The notes under the pieces are model-generated. The model did no database searches. It was not told the origin of the DNA and saw only the letters and a program-made list of their open reading frames with translations. A stretch of DNA of 64,000 nt from NCBI RefSeq assembly GCF_030818575.1, contig NZ_JAUTAL010000001.1:310001-374000 (forward strand), written 5' to 3'. The position numbers were made by a program, and so were the translations under genes. Each line of letters starts with the position of its first letter. The stretch's first letter is position 1. Of this stretch, positions 17,213 to 26,746 are shown piece after piece. This stretch comes from Chryseobacterium camelliae. Lineage in GTDB: Bacteria; Bacteroidota; Bacteroidia; Flavobacteriales; Weeksellaceae.

Positions 17213-19021
17213 ATGGCAAAACCTTTTACCAGAACCCTAACTTTATTCGGAATCTATAAGCAGCTGATCGTATTCATCCGCCCATACCGGCTAATGATCT
17301 ACGGAACGCTGTTTCTCACTTTTCTCGGTGCTCTGGCCGCACAGGTTAACCCTATCGTCCTGAAATATACGGTAGATGAGGTCACGCAGCTTACCAGATT
17401 ACCGCATCCGATGTCCGAGGGAATACATGTTTTAATTGTTATATCGGTCATCCTCCTCGGCAAGGAGCTGCTAAATATCTTCATCAACTTCGGACAGAAG
17501 TTTTACGGAGAGAAAATACGCATCAATGTGAGTTCGGTTTTAGCACAATCTGCCATCGACAAGATCCTTACCTACAGAGTAGCCTATTTCAATGATGAAA
17601 ACCATGATTCCGGAAAGCTCCAGATCAGGATCGACCGGGGTATTGAAAGCCTTACAAGGCTGGTTCAGAATTTCTTCATCGATATGCTGCCGCTATTCTC
17701 CAATGCCTTTATTGCACTGATCATCATGTACATGCAGAATGTATACGTGGGTGCGGTTTCCACAGTAATTGTACCGGTATACTTCTACATCAGTTCATTA
17801 CAGGCAAAAAAGCTGAGCGGTGTACGAAGGAACCTGAGAAATCAGCGTGAGCAGAAAACTTCAGGCCTTTTAAACCTCATCAGCTCCATTATGGTCATTA
17901 AAAGTTTTGTCAGGGAAAAATTTGAGGGCAAGAAGCAGTATGACCTGCAGATGCAGCTGATGGAAAGCCAGATGTTCACGCGCAGGACCAATTTTATCTA
18001 TGACGGACTGAAGACGTTCATCGAGCAGTTTGGTGTTGTACTTATTATCCTGTTAACGGTCTATCTGGTTTTGGACCAGCAGATGACCATTGGAGCTATC
18101 ATGCTTCATATTATGCTCTTTAATAACGTTTCTGCGCCTATCCGGCAGCTGCACAGGATTTATGACGATATGAACGATGCGATGATCTATGCAGAAGGCT
18201 ATTTTGAAATCTTAAATGCCGATGATGAAATAGAACCGGACGGAAAGTTTCAGGAAAAAGATATCAAAGGGACTTTTGAACTTAAAAATGTCAATTTTAC
18301 CTATCCGAACGGAACACAGGCCCTGCATGAAGTTTCCATGGTTATTGAAAACGGGAAGACCACAGCACTGGTAGGATTAAGCGGTGCCGGAAAATCAACC
18401 GTAATCAACCTGCTTTGTAAGTTCTACCTTCCCGATTCCGGCTGTATTATGCTGGACGGCATAGACCTGAATGAATATGAAAATACTTTTCTCAGGAATG
18501 ATCTCGGCCTTGTACTCCAGAAAAACCATATTTTCCAGGGGAGCATTGAAGACAATATAAGGTACGGAAATATGAATGCCAGCTTCGAAGAAATTGAAGC
18601 AGCCGCTAAAAAGGCGTATCTGCATGATCAGATCCTGGATCTTCCGGATCAGTATCAGCATGATGCCACCCAGCTCTCAGGAGGGCAGCAGCAGCGGATT
18701 GCCATTGCAAGGCTCTTCCTGAAAGATCCTCCCATCATATTCCTGGATGAACCTACGGCCAGTCTGGATGCAATCGCTACGGAACAGATCAAAAACTCAC
18801 TGGATGCCATCAAAGAAGGCCGGACCGTAATTATTATTTCGCATTCACTGTCCCAGATCCTGGATGCCGATACGATTTACGTCATGAAAAAGGGGCGGGT
18901 AGTGGAGCATGGAAGTCATGATGAACTGGTACAAAAGAATGGAACCTACCGGGAAATTTTTGATGCTTCGGCAAGAAGCCTGAACCTGGATAAGCTGGTA
19001 AGTACGTTTAAAGAGCAGTAA
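17213..19021 (+). CDS. ABC exporter, fused membrane and ATPase domains (MsbA-like)
   Basis: A 602-residue half-transporter. Residues 15-335 form a six-helix exporter membrane domain, and residues 350-590 form the nucleotide-binding domain. Motifs are Walker A GLSGAGKST, Q-loop LVLQKNH, signature LSGGQQQR, Walker B IIFLDEPTAS and switch SHSLSQ. It acts as a homo- or heterodimer in the inner membrane and may export lipids, peptides or drugs. Proximity to lptB might suggest an envelope role, but a terminator separates them. Substrate unknown. Confidence 0.88.
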   Translation: MAKPFTRTLTLFGIYKQLIVFIRPYRLMIYGTLFLTFLGALAAQVNPIVLKYTVDEVTQLTRLPHPMSEGIHVLIVISVILLGKELLNIFINFGQKFYGEKIRINVSSVLAQSAIDKILTYRVAYFNDENHDSGKLQIRIDRGIESLTRLVQNFFIDMLPLFSNAFIALIIMYMQNVYVGAVSTVIVPVYFYISSLQAKKLSGVRRNLRNQREQKTSGLLNLISSIMVIKSFVREKFEGKKQYDLQMQLMESQMFTRRTNFIYDGLKTFIEQFGVVLIILLTVYLVLDQQMTIGAIMLHIMLFNNVSAPIRQLHRIYDDMNDAMIYAEGYFEILNADDEIEPDGKFQEKDIKGTFELKNVNFTYPNGTQALHEVSMVIENGKTTALVGLSGAGKSTVINLLCKFYLPDSGCIMLDGIDLNEYENTFLRNDLGLVLQKNHIFQGSIEDNIRYGNMNASFEEIEAAAKKAYLHDQILDLPDQYQHDATQLSGGQQQRIAIARLFLKDPPIIFLDEPTASLDAIATEQIKNSLDAIKEGRTVIIISHSLSQILDADTIYVMKKGRVVEHGSHDELVQKNGTYREIFDASARSLNLDKLVSTFKEQ

Positions 19022-19132
19022 TGTATTAATGTATCAATTTAACAATGTAACAGTGTAACAGTGTAACAATGACCTTGCATTAATAATCATTCATCATTCA
19101 TCAATTATCATTTATCAATCATCACTCATCCC
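19022..19132. repeat. Low-complexity intergenic repeats
   Basis: The interval between the ABC exporter and the WYL regulator is made of short imperfect repeats: three copies of TGTAACA-like units (about 19044-19069), followed by a run of ATCATTC/ATCATTT-like units (about 19086-19131). No ORF or hairpin with a T run is seen. Confidence 0.6.
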
Positions 19133-19133
19133 A

Positions 19134-20084
19134 ATGAACGACCATTATCTCAAAAAACTCGACAGGGTTACCGCTATTCTCACCCAACTGCAATCCAGAC
19201 CTCTGGTGCGGGCACAGGATCTCGCGAAAAAGTTTGAGGTAAGCATCCGTACGATTTACCGCGACATCAAGACTCTTGAGAATGCCGGAATTCCCATTGT
19301 GGGTGAGGCAGGAAGCGGTTATTCACTGATGGATGGTTACAAACTTCCTCCGGTGATGTTTACCAAGGAAGAAGTTCTGAGTTTTATCACCGCAGAAAAG
19401 CTGATGCAGAATTTTTCGGATCAGAGCCTGGGTATCCATCATCAGAATGCCATGGAAAAGCTGCGTTCCGTACTGAGGCATTCAGATAAAAACCTGATCC
19501 AGAGCATTGAGAAAAAGGTTGATATATTCAACTACCCTCCGGTGTCCGGCGAGCACATCAAAAATGTGATTCCCATCATCATGGAAAGCATAGCGGAAAA
19601 GCGGCAGCTGACCATAGAATACCGTACGGTAGACGAGAAGATTTCCACCAGGACTGTTGAAGTCGTAGGAGTCTTTTTTGAGTTCAATTACTGGTATTTC
19701 ATGGCTTTCTGTACCTTAAGGAACGATTTTAGGCAGTTCAGGATCGACAGGATCCGGCAGATTATGAAAACGCAGAATCCTTTCCTGCAGGAGTACGGAC
19801 AAATCAATGATTACCGAAGCAAACCTAATGGAAACAAGACCAGAGTAAGGCTTATGGTCGATAAAAAGATCGTGGGGCACCTAGTGAATTCCAAAAAATA
19901 CTATGGGATCATAGAAGAAATACTCCATGAAGAAGGGATTGAAATGATTTTTGAAACCGACTGGATTGAAGAAGGATTCCCGCGTTGGCTGATTACTTTT
20001 GCTGATTATGCCAAAGTTCTGGAACCCGATTCTCTGAGAAGTAAAATAAGAGAGTTGGCTGAACGTATCCTGAACAGATTGTAA
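19134..20084 (+). CDS. WYL-domain transcriptional regulator (YafY-like)
   Basis: A 316-residue regulator. Residues 5-65 form an HTH_11 winged helix (SIRTIYRDIKTLENAGIPI). A WYL domain spans about 145-215 (VVGVFFEFNYWYFMAFC, RQFRIDRI), and a WCX C-terminal domain follows. WYL proteins bind nucleic-acid ligands and often control DNA-damage or defence genes. The target is not clear: the downstream gene is 104 bases away on the same strand, and no operator was identified. Confidence 0.88.
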   Translation: MNDHYLKKLDRVTAILTQLQSRPLVRAQDLAKKFEVSIRTIYRDIKTLENAGIPIVGEAGSGYSLMDGYKLPPVMFTKEEVLSFITAEKLMQNFSDQSLGIHHQNAMEKLRSVLRHSDKNLIQSIEKKVDIFNYPPVSGEHIKNVIPIIMESIAEKRQLTIEYRTVDEKISTRTVEVVGVFFEFNYWYFMAFCTLRNDFRQFRIDRIRQIMKTQNPFLQEYGQINDYRSKPNGNKTRVRLMVDKKIVGHLVNSKKYYGIIEEILHEEGIEMIFETDWIEEGFPRWLITFADYAKVLEPDSLRSKIRELAERILNRL

Positions 20085-20188
20085 TTCAGAATGGTACCGC
20101 TGCCAGTCACGTTTAACAGATCATCAAATTCCTTTTGAATAATAAATAGTATTTTTAATCAGGATAATATATTTAAGCAATTCTGATT

Positions 20189-21292
20189 ATGAGATATATT
20201 TTTTCACGGTGTTTACTGTTTGTACTGTTGATGTGTTCCGCCGCTGTTTCAGCATGCTCTGCATTTCTTCTGAAAGGCCATGATTATTGTGTGGTTGGCT
20301 TTAATGAGAACTGGAAAACCATGCCGGGAATGATTGTAGTAAATAAGCGGGGCATCCTTAAACGCAACATCAGCTGGGAAAACCTTACCACAGATAGTGC
20401 TGTACCGGCAACGCAGTGGAAATCCAGATACGGGTCTGTCACCTTTAACCTTCTGGGGTATGATTTTCCATGTTACGGAGTGAATGAAAAAGGATTGTTC
20501 CTGGTAGAGCTTTACCTGGAAGAGACCGGTAGAGTCAGGAATCCTTCACAGCCTGATATGTTCTGGGCCCAGTGGATACAGTATCAGCTGGATCATTACA
20601 CATCCGTAAAAGAAGTGGTAAACAACCTTAATAAAGGCCCCAATATCGACTGGTGGCCGAATGCTGCCGGAAGTCATTTTTTCCTGACGGATGCCAGAGG
20701 AAATACTGCGACCATTGCTCTGCTGGACGGAAAATATAAGGTGTTAACGGATAAAGATATGCCTATGCCGTTGCTGTGCAATAACCAATACCATAAAGAT
20801 CTGCAGGAAGTGCAGAAATTTGATTTCTTAGGCGGAAAGGAAAAGTTCAGCTTTGATCAGATGAACCAATGGGAAAACCGTTACAGCCGTGCATACTATA
20901 TGATGAAAAACTATACGCAGGACAAAAAGCCTGTAGACTACGCCTGGAATATCCTGAACTCTATCCATCCCGGTGAATGGCAGACGGTGATTGATGTAAA
21001 AAACATGAATCTTTACTTCCGTTCAGACCTCAGGAAAGAAATCAAGACCATCAATCTCAGCGGGCTGGATTTTTCTCAAAATGCTTCCGTACGCTACCTG
21101 GATATCCACACAGACCGTTTGGGAGAAGTGAATAAAGATTTTGAGGTACTGACTTTATCTAAGAATAATGAATATGTTGAAAAGGGATTTCCTGTAGGAT
21201 ATGACAATAAGGAATTTCCGGTTTCGGATATCTTTACTACCATTAAAAGGAATATAGCTGAGTTTTTCAGGAATATTTTACCGGCTTCCTGA
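20189..21292 (+). CDS. Linear amide C-N hydrolase (choloylglycine hydrolase family)
   Basis: A 367-residue exported Ntn hydrolase. A hydrophobic signal sequence (1-22) ends at VSAC, and C23 would become the N-terminal nucleophile after cleavage, followed by the family-like CSAFLLKG. Other conserved parts are GFNENW near 38, the GVNEKGL motif near 100 and the WWPNAAGSHFFLTDARG segment. The family includes bile-salt hydrolases, penicillin acylases and acylhomoserine-lactone acylases; the substrate cannot be assigned here. The same VSAC could also read as a lipobox, but the cysteine's position as a nucleophile favours the hydrolase reading. Confidence 0.8.
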   Translation: MRYIFSRCLLFVLLMCSAAVSACSAFLLKGHDYCVVGFNENWKTMPGMIVVNKRGILKRNISWENLTTDSAVPATQWKSRYGSVTFNLLGYDFPCYGVNEKGLFLVELYLEETGRVRNPSQPDMFWAQWIQYQLDHYTSVKEVVNNLNKGPNIDWWPNAAGSHFFLTDARGNTATIALLDGKYKVLTDKDMPMPLLCNNQYHKDLQEVQKFDFLGGKEKFSFDQMNQWENRYSRAYYMMKNYTQDKKPVDYAWNILNSIHPGEWQTVIDVKNMNLYFRSDLRKEIKTINLSGLDFSQNASVRYLDIHTDRLGEVNKDFEVLTLSKNNEYVEKGFPVGYDNKEFPVSDIFTTIKRNIAEFFRNILPAS

Positions 21293-21315
21293 CATCAGGC
21301 CTTTCTGAACGAAAT

Positions 21316-21350
21316 AAAATGAGTCCCGTAACGTGCGGAACTCATTTTTT
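21316..21350. terminator. Bidirectional terminator
   Basis: Thirteen-base arms (21316-21328 and 21336-21348) with one mismatch, followed by T residues, separate the convergent hydrolase and DinB genes. Confidence 0.75.
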
Positions 21351-21390
21351 AGGCTGTTTATGTAGGATTCTGATTTAAGAAATCTACAGT

Positions 21391-21903
21391 TTAAACAGCA
21401 AACCTTTCCCAGAAAAACGGGGGCTCAATACCCAATGCTCTCAGGTATACATAGCCCTGGCCGCGGTGATGGATTTCGTTATCAATGAAATACATAATAT
21501 TCTGATACACCGGGAATTCATACTGCCCGAAAAGATTGAAGGATTCCTGGAAACGCTCTTCCGGAATGCGGTTGAAATAATCGTGAATCACTACGGTTTC
21601 CTCATCCCATTTTGCCAGAAGCTCCTCTTTGGTGGAAGGTACAAAAGCTTCTTCATCCAAAGCATCGGTTTTGTTTTCTACAATTCCTCTCAAAGCCGGG
21701 CCACCGATGCTGATCAATTCAACGGCCATTTTGGCGAAGGTCCTCATCCCGGCGAGGGAAAATTCAAATAAATCCTTTTCAGGAAAGGCTTCGATTACCC
21801 TTCTGGTAAGGTTGCGGTGCCCCTGCCAATGTTCCAGTAGTTGTGCAGAATTCATAAATTTTCCGGTGGCTGTTGATGTCTGTGTTGATGTCATAATATT
21901 CAT
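21391..21903 (-). CDS. DinB-family protein
   Basis: A 170-residue four-helix-bundle protein of the DinB/YfiT family, with a likely metal-binding triad that includes H28 or H29-type residues in LEHWQGHR and the C-terminal HHRGQGYVYLRALG. Such proteins are often thiol-dependent transferases or are induced by DNA damage, although the molecular role of most is unknown. Two further in-frame ATGs lie close to the start, so the N-terminus is uncertain by a few residues. A -7 promoter element with a palindrome lies upstream. Confidence 0.85.
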   Translation of the reverse strand: MNIMTSTQTSTATGKFMNSAQLLEHWQGHRNLTRRVIEAFPEKDLFEFSLAGMRTFAKMAVELISIGGPALRGIVENKTDALDEEAFVPSTKEELLAKWDEETVVIHDYFNRIPEERFQESFNLFGQYEFPVYQNIMYFIDNEIHHRGQGYVYLRALGIEPPFFWERFAV

Positions 21904-21922
21904 TTTTAAGTTGTTTGTATGA

Positions 21923-21957
21923 CAAAGGTAAGACCGATAGATGACAGCAGTCTGTCA
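21923..21957 (-). promoter_or_regulatory. dinB-family gene promoter with possible operator
   Basis: TACCTTTG on the minus strand (21923-21930) is an exact -7 element, 19 bases from the ATG. The palindrome TGACAG-N4-CTGTCA (21942-21957) lies 11 bases upstream of it, where a regulator would cover the -33 region. The operator role is inference. Confidence 0.4.
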
Positions 21958-22140
21958 GTAGGAATTCGTGATAAAAAAAAATTTTTAAATGAATTTAAAA
22001 TCTTGCTAATGAATCTGCAATCACATTTTGCCGTTCCCGTACATCATTCTAAATACCTCAGCAATATGATGTAATATGGTAAGGCTTAAAAATCGTACAA
22101 AAAGCTTGGTCGTTTTACTGTGAAAAAGTATTTTAGTACT

Positions 22141-22710
22141 ATGAAAATTTACACGAAGACAGGAGATAAAGGGCAGACCGCTCTTTATGGCGGCACCAGG
22201 GTTTCCAAAGCCAGTGCCCGTGTGGAAAGCTATGGAAATATAGACGAGCTGAATTCATTCATCGGCATTGCCAAGAGCCATATAGAAGATGCGGAAGTCC
22301 TGAAGCAGCTGAAAAAAATCCAGTTTGACCTCTTTACCGTAGGCTCTGAAGCGGCTACTCCCGTAGATAAGCTGATGCTGGCCAATGGAAAATCCCGTCT
22401 TCCCCTGATAATTTCTGAAACGGAAACTGAAGAACTGGAACAGTGGATGGATGCATTTGACGAACAGCTGGAACCCCTCCAGTATTTCATCCTGCCGGGT
22501 GGCGGAAAAGCAGCAACCTTTCTTCATGCGGCACGCACGATCTGCAGAAGGGCAGAGCGTTCACTGGTTTTCCTTAACGAATCCGAAGAAGTGCGCCCGG
22601 AGCTGATCAGGTATCTGAACAGGCTTTCAGACTATCTTTTCGTCGTTGCAAGGTATGTCTCTAAAATCAATCATGAACCGGAAGAATACTGGAATCCGAA
22701 TGAGCGGTAA
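22141..22710 (+). CDS. Cob(I)yrinic acid a,c-diamide adenosyltransferase (PduO type)
   Basis: A 189-residue PduO-type ATP:corrinoid adenosyltransferase, which converts cobalamin to adenosylcobalamin. The N-terminal KIYTKTGDKGQTALYGG motif binds ATP, and the RTICRRAERSL helix is the second signature. I choose the ATG at 22141, which gives the standard N-terminus, over an upstream GTG. The 3' end overlaps the thiamine pyrophosphokinase gene by 11 bases, so the two cofactor enzymes form an operon. Confidence 0.92.
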   Translation: MKIYTKTGDKGQTALYGGTRVSKASARVESYGNIDELNSFIGIAKSHIEDAEVLKQLKKIQFDLFTVGSEAATPVDKLMLANGKSRLPLIISETETEELEQWMDAFDEQLEPLQYFILPGGGKAATFLHAARTICRRAERSLVFLNESEEVRPELIRYLNRLSDYLFVVARYVSKINHEPEEYWNPNER

Positions 22711-23329
22711 AGCATTGCTCTTCATCAATGGGGAAGCTCCGAAAAGCCTTCCCGATCCGGAATTTTACGGACTTATTGCCTGTACGGACGGGGCTTTTCA
22801 TTACCTGAAGCGTCAGCATTTCCCCCTTGAAAAGCTCGATTTTATTTCCGGTGATTTTGATTCGCATACGGGAAATGACGAAAATGTGTATCAGGACAAA
22901 TTTATTTTTACCCCGGATCAAAATAAAACCGATTTTCATAAAGCTCTGGAAATTATTTTGCAGAAAGGATTTACTGAAGTGGATGTTCTGGGAGGAAGCG
23001 GCGGCGAACAGGATCATTTCCTGGGGAATCTTACGGTAGCCTATATGTTTAAAGACCGCATGAATATCCTGTTTTATGATGAATTTTCAGAGTATTTCTT
23101 CATACCGAAAAACTTTTCCCTGACCGGCATTCAGGGCAGGATGGTGTCACTGTACCCATTTCCTTCCGCTGATCATATTGTGACAAAAGGCCTGAACTGG
23201 CCCCTGGAAAATGAAGCTCTCAATATAACTTCCAGATTAGGCACACGGAATTTCGCAGCTGAAAATGAGATATCAGTCTCTTATGAAACGGGTGACCTGC
23301 TTATTTTTATCGGGAAGCCATACTATTAA
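22700..23329 (+). CDS. Thiamine pyrophosphokinase
   Basis: A 209-residue enzyme that transfers pyrophosphate from ATP to thiamine. The family motifs ISGDFDS, DQNKTDFHKAL and GGSGGEQDHFLGNL line the active site in the N-terminal half, and the C-terminal half forms the thiamine-binding beta domain (SLYPF). The ATG at 22700 lies inside the end of the adenosyltransferase gene (overlap of 11 bases); an in-frame upstream ATG exists but would lengthen the overlap. Confidence 0.88.
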   Translation: MSGKALLFINGEAPKSLPDPEFYGLIACTDGAFHYLKRQHFPLEKLDFISGDFDSHTGNDENVYQDKFIFTPDQNKTDFHKALEIILQKGFTEVDVLGGSGGEQDHFLGNLTVAYMFKDRMNILFYDEFSEYFFIPKNFSLTGIQGRMVSLYPFPSADHIVTKGLNWPLENEALNITSRLGTRNFAAENEISVSYETGDLLIFIGKPYY

Positions 23330-23535
23330 AATCTTTTATTTTTGATATCCTGATTGTTACCAGGATTATGAAATGCAAAATCCATAATAACTGATTTTTC
23401 CGGTTTTAAAGGCAAAAAATACTGAGTTTGATGCTGTTCTGGCGGTTAAAAGGCTATTTAAAATTTATAAAAAATTAACACCAAAAAATCAAAGTTTTTT
23501 AGCAATTTTGTACTCCTTAATTCTCCTATCTAGAA

Positions 23536-24933
23536 ATGAAAATAAAATATTCGGAACTCATTGACCAGACGCTCTATTTTCCTACCGAGGAATTTAATGT
23601 TTCTGAGAATAATCTGTTGTTCCATGACATCCCCCTGATGGATGTTGTTGAAAAATTCGGCACTCCGTTGAAGATCAGTTACCTGCCGAGGATTTCCCAA
23701 AATATTCAGAAAGCAAAAAGCTGGTTCAGAGGTGCTTTTGAAAAGACCGAATATAAGAAAAATTATACTTACTGCTACTGCACAAAATCCAGCCATTTTA
23801 ACTTCGTCCTGGAAGAGGCCCTAAGGAATGATATTTCCATAGAAACCTCAGCTGCCTATGATATGGACATCGTAAAATCGCTGTATGAAAAAGGGAAAGT
23901 AGATAAAAATATTGAAGTAATCTGCAATGGATTCAAGACGGATGATTATCTGGCGAAAATTTCGGAAATGATCAACAGCGGTTTTGAAAACATTACTCCG
24001 ATACTGGACAATTACCGTGAGCTGGATAAGCTTACTGAAAGCATTGATACCACATTTGATATCGGAATCAGGATCGCTTCCGAAGAAGAACCAAAATTTG
24101 AGTTTTATACCTCAAGGCTTGGGATCGGATACAAGGATATCATCCCGTATTACAGCCAGAAAATTGCCGAGCATCCCAATGCAAGGCTGAAAATGCTGCA
24201 TTTCTTCATCAATACCGGGATTAAAGACACGGCTTATTACTGGAATGAATTGTATAAGTGTCTCCGGGTATATGCCCGTCTGAAAAAGATCGCTCCCGAA
24301 GTGGATTCCCTGAATATCGGGGGAGGATTTCCAATAAAAACCTCCCTGAACTTCGATTATGACTACCAATATATGGTGGAGGAAATCGTTTCCCAGATCA
24401 AAAAATTCTGCGAGGAAGAAGGGGTGGAAGAGCCGAATATTTACACGGAGTTCGGAAGCTTTACCGTAGGGGAAAGTGGGGCCAACCTATACAAAATTAT
24501 TTCACAGAAACGCCAGAATGACCGTGAGAAGTGGAATATGATTGATTCTTCATTCATGACTACACTTCCGGATACCTGGGCAATTTCTAGGCATTTTATT
24601 ATGCTGCCGCTGAACCGTTGGGAAGATACCTATGAAAGGGTATTTTTGGGCGGACTTACCTGCGATTCAGATGATTACTACAATTCTGAACAGCATACCA
24701 ATGCGATTTACCTGCCGGTTTTCAGTGATACCAAACCATTATACATCGGATTTTTCCATACGGGTGCTTATCAGGAAACCATCGGAGGATACGGTGGTGT
24801 TCACCATTGCCTGATGCCGCAGCCAAGGCATGTCCTGATCCAGAAAGATGAGAACGGAGAGTTCCAGTATGAGATTTTCCGTGAGAAACAGGAACCTGAA
24901 GACATCTTAAAGCTCCTGGGTTACCAAGGATAA
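23536..24933 (+). CDS. speA: Arginine decarboxylase (short Bacteroidota form)
   Basis: A 465-residue PLP-dependent decarboxylase of the alanine-racemase fold (type III). The Schiff-base lysine is K84 in YCTKSSHF, the phosphate-binding glycines are in LNIGGGFP, and the second-subunit cysteine lies in GLTCDSDD. It is shorter than E. coli SpeA and matches the compact decarboxylase of Bacteroidota. The agmatinase speB lies 0.9 kb downstream, supporting arginine to agmatine to putrescine. A lysine or diaminopimelate specificity cannot be fully excluded from sequence alone. Confidence 0.85.
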   Translation: MKIKYSELIDQTLYFPTEEFNVSENNLLFHDIPLMDVVEKFGTPLKISYLPRISQNIQKAKSWFRGAFEKTEYKKNYTYCYCTKSSHFNFVLEEALRNDISIETSAAYDMDIVKSLYEKGKVDKNIEVICNGFKTDDYLAKISEMINSGFENITPILDNYRELDKLTESIDTTFDIGIRIASEEEPKFEFYTSRLGIGYKDIIPYYSQKIAEHPNARLKMLHFFINTGIKDTAYYWNELYKCLRVYARLKKIAPEVDSLNIGGGFPIKTSLNFDYDYQYMVEEIVSQIKKFCEEEGVEEPNIYTEFGSFTVGESGANLYKIISQKRQNDREKWNMIDSSFMTTLPDTWAISRHFIMLPLNRWEDTYERVFLGGLTCDSDDYYNSEQHTNAIYLPVFSDTKPLYIGFFHTGAYQETIGGYGGVHHCLMPQPRHVLIQKDENGEFQYEIFREKQEPEDILKLLGYQG

Positions 24934-24956
24934 GAGTTAATACCAAATAAATAATA

Positions 24957-24986
24957 AAAAGCTATCAGTTTAAACTGATAGCTTTT
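24957..24986. terminator. Perfect palindromic bidirectional terminator
   Basis: A 15-base perfect inverted repeat (24957-24971 and 24972-24986), with A and T tails on both sides, separates speA from the convergent HAD gene. Confidence 0.85.
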
Positions 24987-24990
24987 GTTT

Positions 24991-25650
24991 TTAAAAGTAT
25001 TTGGAAATTTTTTCCAGTTCAAGTTCGGGGTAATCCGAAACTACGGTATCTGCCAGGGTATAGTCCTGGTCTTTGGAATGCGGGCTCCTGTAAGCGGCAC
25101 AGAAAATGCCTGCCCGGTGAGAAGCGAGGATCCCGTTGGTGGAATCTTCAATTACCATACAGTTTTCTGCGGATTCGCCGGCCATTTCTGCCGCCAGGAT
25201 AAATACTTCCGGATGAGGTTTTGACTCTTTCAGATCTGCTCCGCTGATCTTGCCGCTGAAATATTTTTCAAGCCCGAACTTTTCAAATACCATATTAATG
25301 GTAGTCATTGTAGCGGAAGAAGCCAGGATCAGGGTGATGCCGTTTTCGTAATAATGTTCAATCAGGTTTTTTACACCCGGAATGAGATCGAAATGCTCAT
25401 CGTTGTAAAAGAAATCTTTAAAATATTCTCTTTTGATGCCTGCAATCTCTTCGTAGGTTTGGGAAAGGCCGAATTTTTCAATCAGGGTTTCACACACCTT
25501 TTTGGTGGAATATCCCGTAAATGTAGTGTACAATCCTTCCGGAACCTGTATCCCCAGGTCATCAAATGTTTTAAAATACGCTTTTCTGTGCAGCGGTTCC
25601 GTGTCTACAATAACGCCATCCATATCGAATAGCACAGCTTTTAGAGGCAT
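24991..25650 (-). CDS. HAD-superfamily hydrolase (phosphoglucomutase-like)
   Basis: A 219-residue HAD phosphatase. Motif I DMDGVIVDTEP starts at residue 9, motif II is ASSATM near 114, the motif III lysine lies in KESKPHPE, and motif IV is VIEDSTNG. The helical cap (about 18-85) is of the beta-phosphoglucomutase subfamily. It probably dephosphorylates a sugar phosphate or a damaged metabolite. It is inserted between speA and speB on the opposite strand and need not belong to polyamine synthesis. Confidence 0.88.
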   Translation of the reverse strand: MPLKAVLFDMDGVIVDTEPLHRKAYFKTFDDLGIQVPEGLYTTFTGYSTKKVCETLIEKFGLSQTYEEIAGIKREYFKDFFYNDEHFDLIPGVKNLIEHYYENGITLILASSATMTTINMVFEKFGLEKYFSGKISGADLKESKPHPEVFILAAEMAGESAENCMVIEDSTNGILASHRAGIFCAAYRSPHSKDQDYTLADTVVSDYPELELEKISKYF

Positions 25651-25780
25651 AGTTGTTTTTTTTACAAAAGTAACCTTATAAAACCAAAGACTGAAACGTT
25701 TACAGCAAAAAAGAGGCCGGGAGGGCCGGAATATGCAAATTCCCTCATTAAGTTCATCTTTATAACTCCGCGACTATTTG

Positions 25781-25788
25781 TATCTTTG
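25781..25788 (+). promoter_or_regulatory. -7 element of the speB promoter
   Basis: TATCTTTG is an exact -7 match, about 36 bases before the speB ATG; no well-spaced -33 TTG was seen. Confidence 0.55.
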
Positions 25789-25824
25789 TGTCAAATATTT
25801 CAATCTTTAAATCTATAATACAGC

Positions 25825-26676
25825 ATGAGAACATACGCAGGAATTCCTGAAGAAAATGCATCACTGGAAAACGCTAAAGTAGTACTGGTTACCGTTCCTT
25901 ATGACGGGACATCCACCTGGGGCAAAGGAGCAGACAAAGGTCCTGAATTATTCCTTGATGCTTCCGAGAACATGGAGCTTTATGACATTGAAACAGGAAC
26001 CGAGCCTTACCTTCAGGGGGTATACATGGCCGGGGAAGTTTCTGAAAATTCCACTCCCGAAGCAATGACGGAAGCCGTATACCAGAAAACCAAAGAACTT
26101 CTGAACCACGATGGAAAATTATTTACCCTTTTCGGGGGCGAGCATTCCGTGTCGATTGGCTCCATCCGTGCCGTTGGGGAGAAGTATGAGAACCTGACTG
26201 TTCTTCAGCTGGATGCCCACACCGATCTGCGTCCTGAATTCCACGGGTCTACATCCAACCATGCCTGTGCGGTTTTTGAAGCCAACCAAAAACATAACCT
26301 GGTTCAGGTGGGAATCCGTTCCATGGATATTGAGGAAGCTGAGTATTTACCGGAAGGGAGGGTGTTTTTTGCGCATGAGATCGCTAATAATGAAAACTGG
26401 GTGAACGATGTCCTTGAAAAAGTTTCTGGGAATGTGTATATCACGATTGACCTTGACGCGTTTGATCCTTCTATTGCGCCTTCTACCGGAACTCCTGAGC
26501 CGGGCGGCCTTCAGTGGTATCCTACCCTGGAACTGCTGAGAAAAGTATTTGAAAAATGCAACGTGGTTGCTTTTGACATCGTGGAGCTGATGGATTCCCC
26601 GATGGCTAAACCAAGTGCATTCCTGGCTGCTAAGCTTTACTACAAAATGCTGGCGTATTACCATCTTAATCAATAA
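25825..26676 (+). CDS. speB: Agmatinase
   Basis: A 283-residue ureohydrolase with the complete two-manganese site: GGEHSVS, DAHTDLRPE, the SNHAC loop and TIDLDAFDPS, then GTPEPGGL for the substrate guanidino group. It hydrolyses agmatine to putrescine and urea. Pairing with the nearby arginine decarboxylase makes agmatine a more likely substrate than arginine or guanidino acids. It has its own promoter and is followed by the alkylation-repair genes. Confidence 0.92.
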   Translation: MRTYAGIPEENASLENAKVVLVTVPYDGTSTWGKGADKGPELFLDASENMELYDIETGTEPYLQGVYMAGEVSENSTPEAMTEAVYQKTKELLNHDGKLFTLFGGEHSVSIGSIRAVGEKYENLTVLQLDAHTDLRPEFHGSTSNHACAVFEANQKHNLVQVGIRSMDIEEAEYLPEGRVFFAHEIANNENWVNDVLEKVSGNVYITIDLDAFDPSIAPSTGTPEPGGLQWYPTLELLRKVFEKCNVVAFDIVELMDSPMAKPSAFLAAKLYYKMLAYYHLNQ

Positions 26677-26746
26677 TGCATTCCGCAGGAACCGGATTTT
26701 TTCTGTCGTGTATTTTCTGGAAATTTGTGGAATAAAACGGAATGAT

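Noticed and set aside
20189..20260. Lipoprotein reading of the VSAC motif in the Ntn hydrolase
   Set aside because: The cysteine occupies the N-terminal nucleophile position expected for this hydrolase family, and the following residues match that family rather than a flexible lipoprotein linker.
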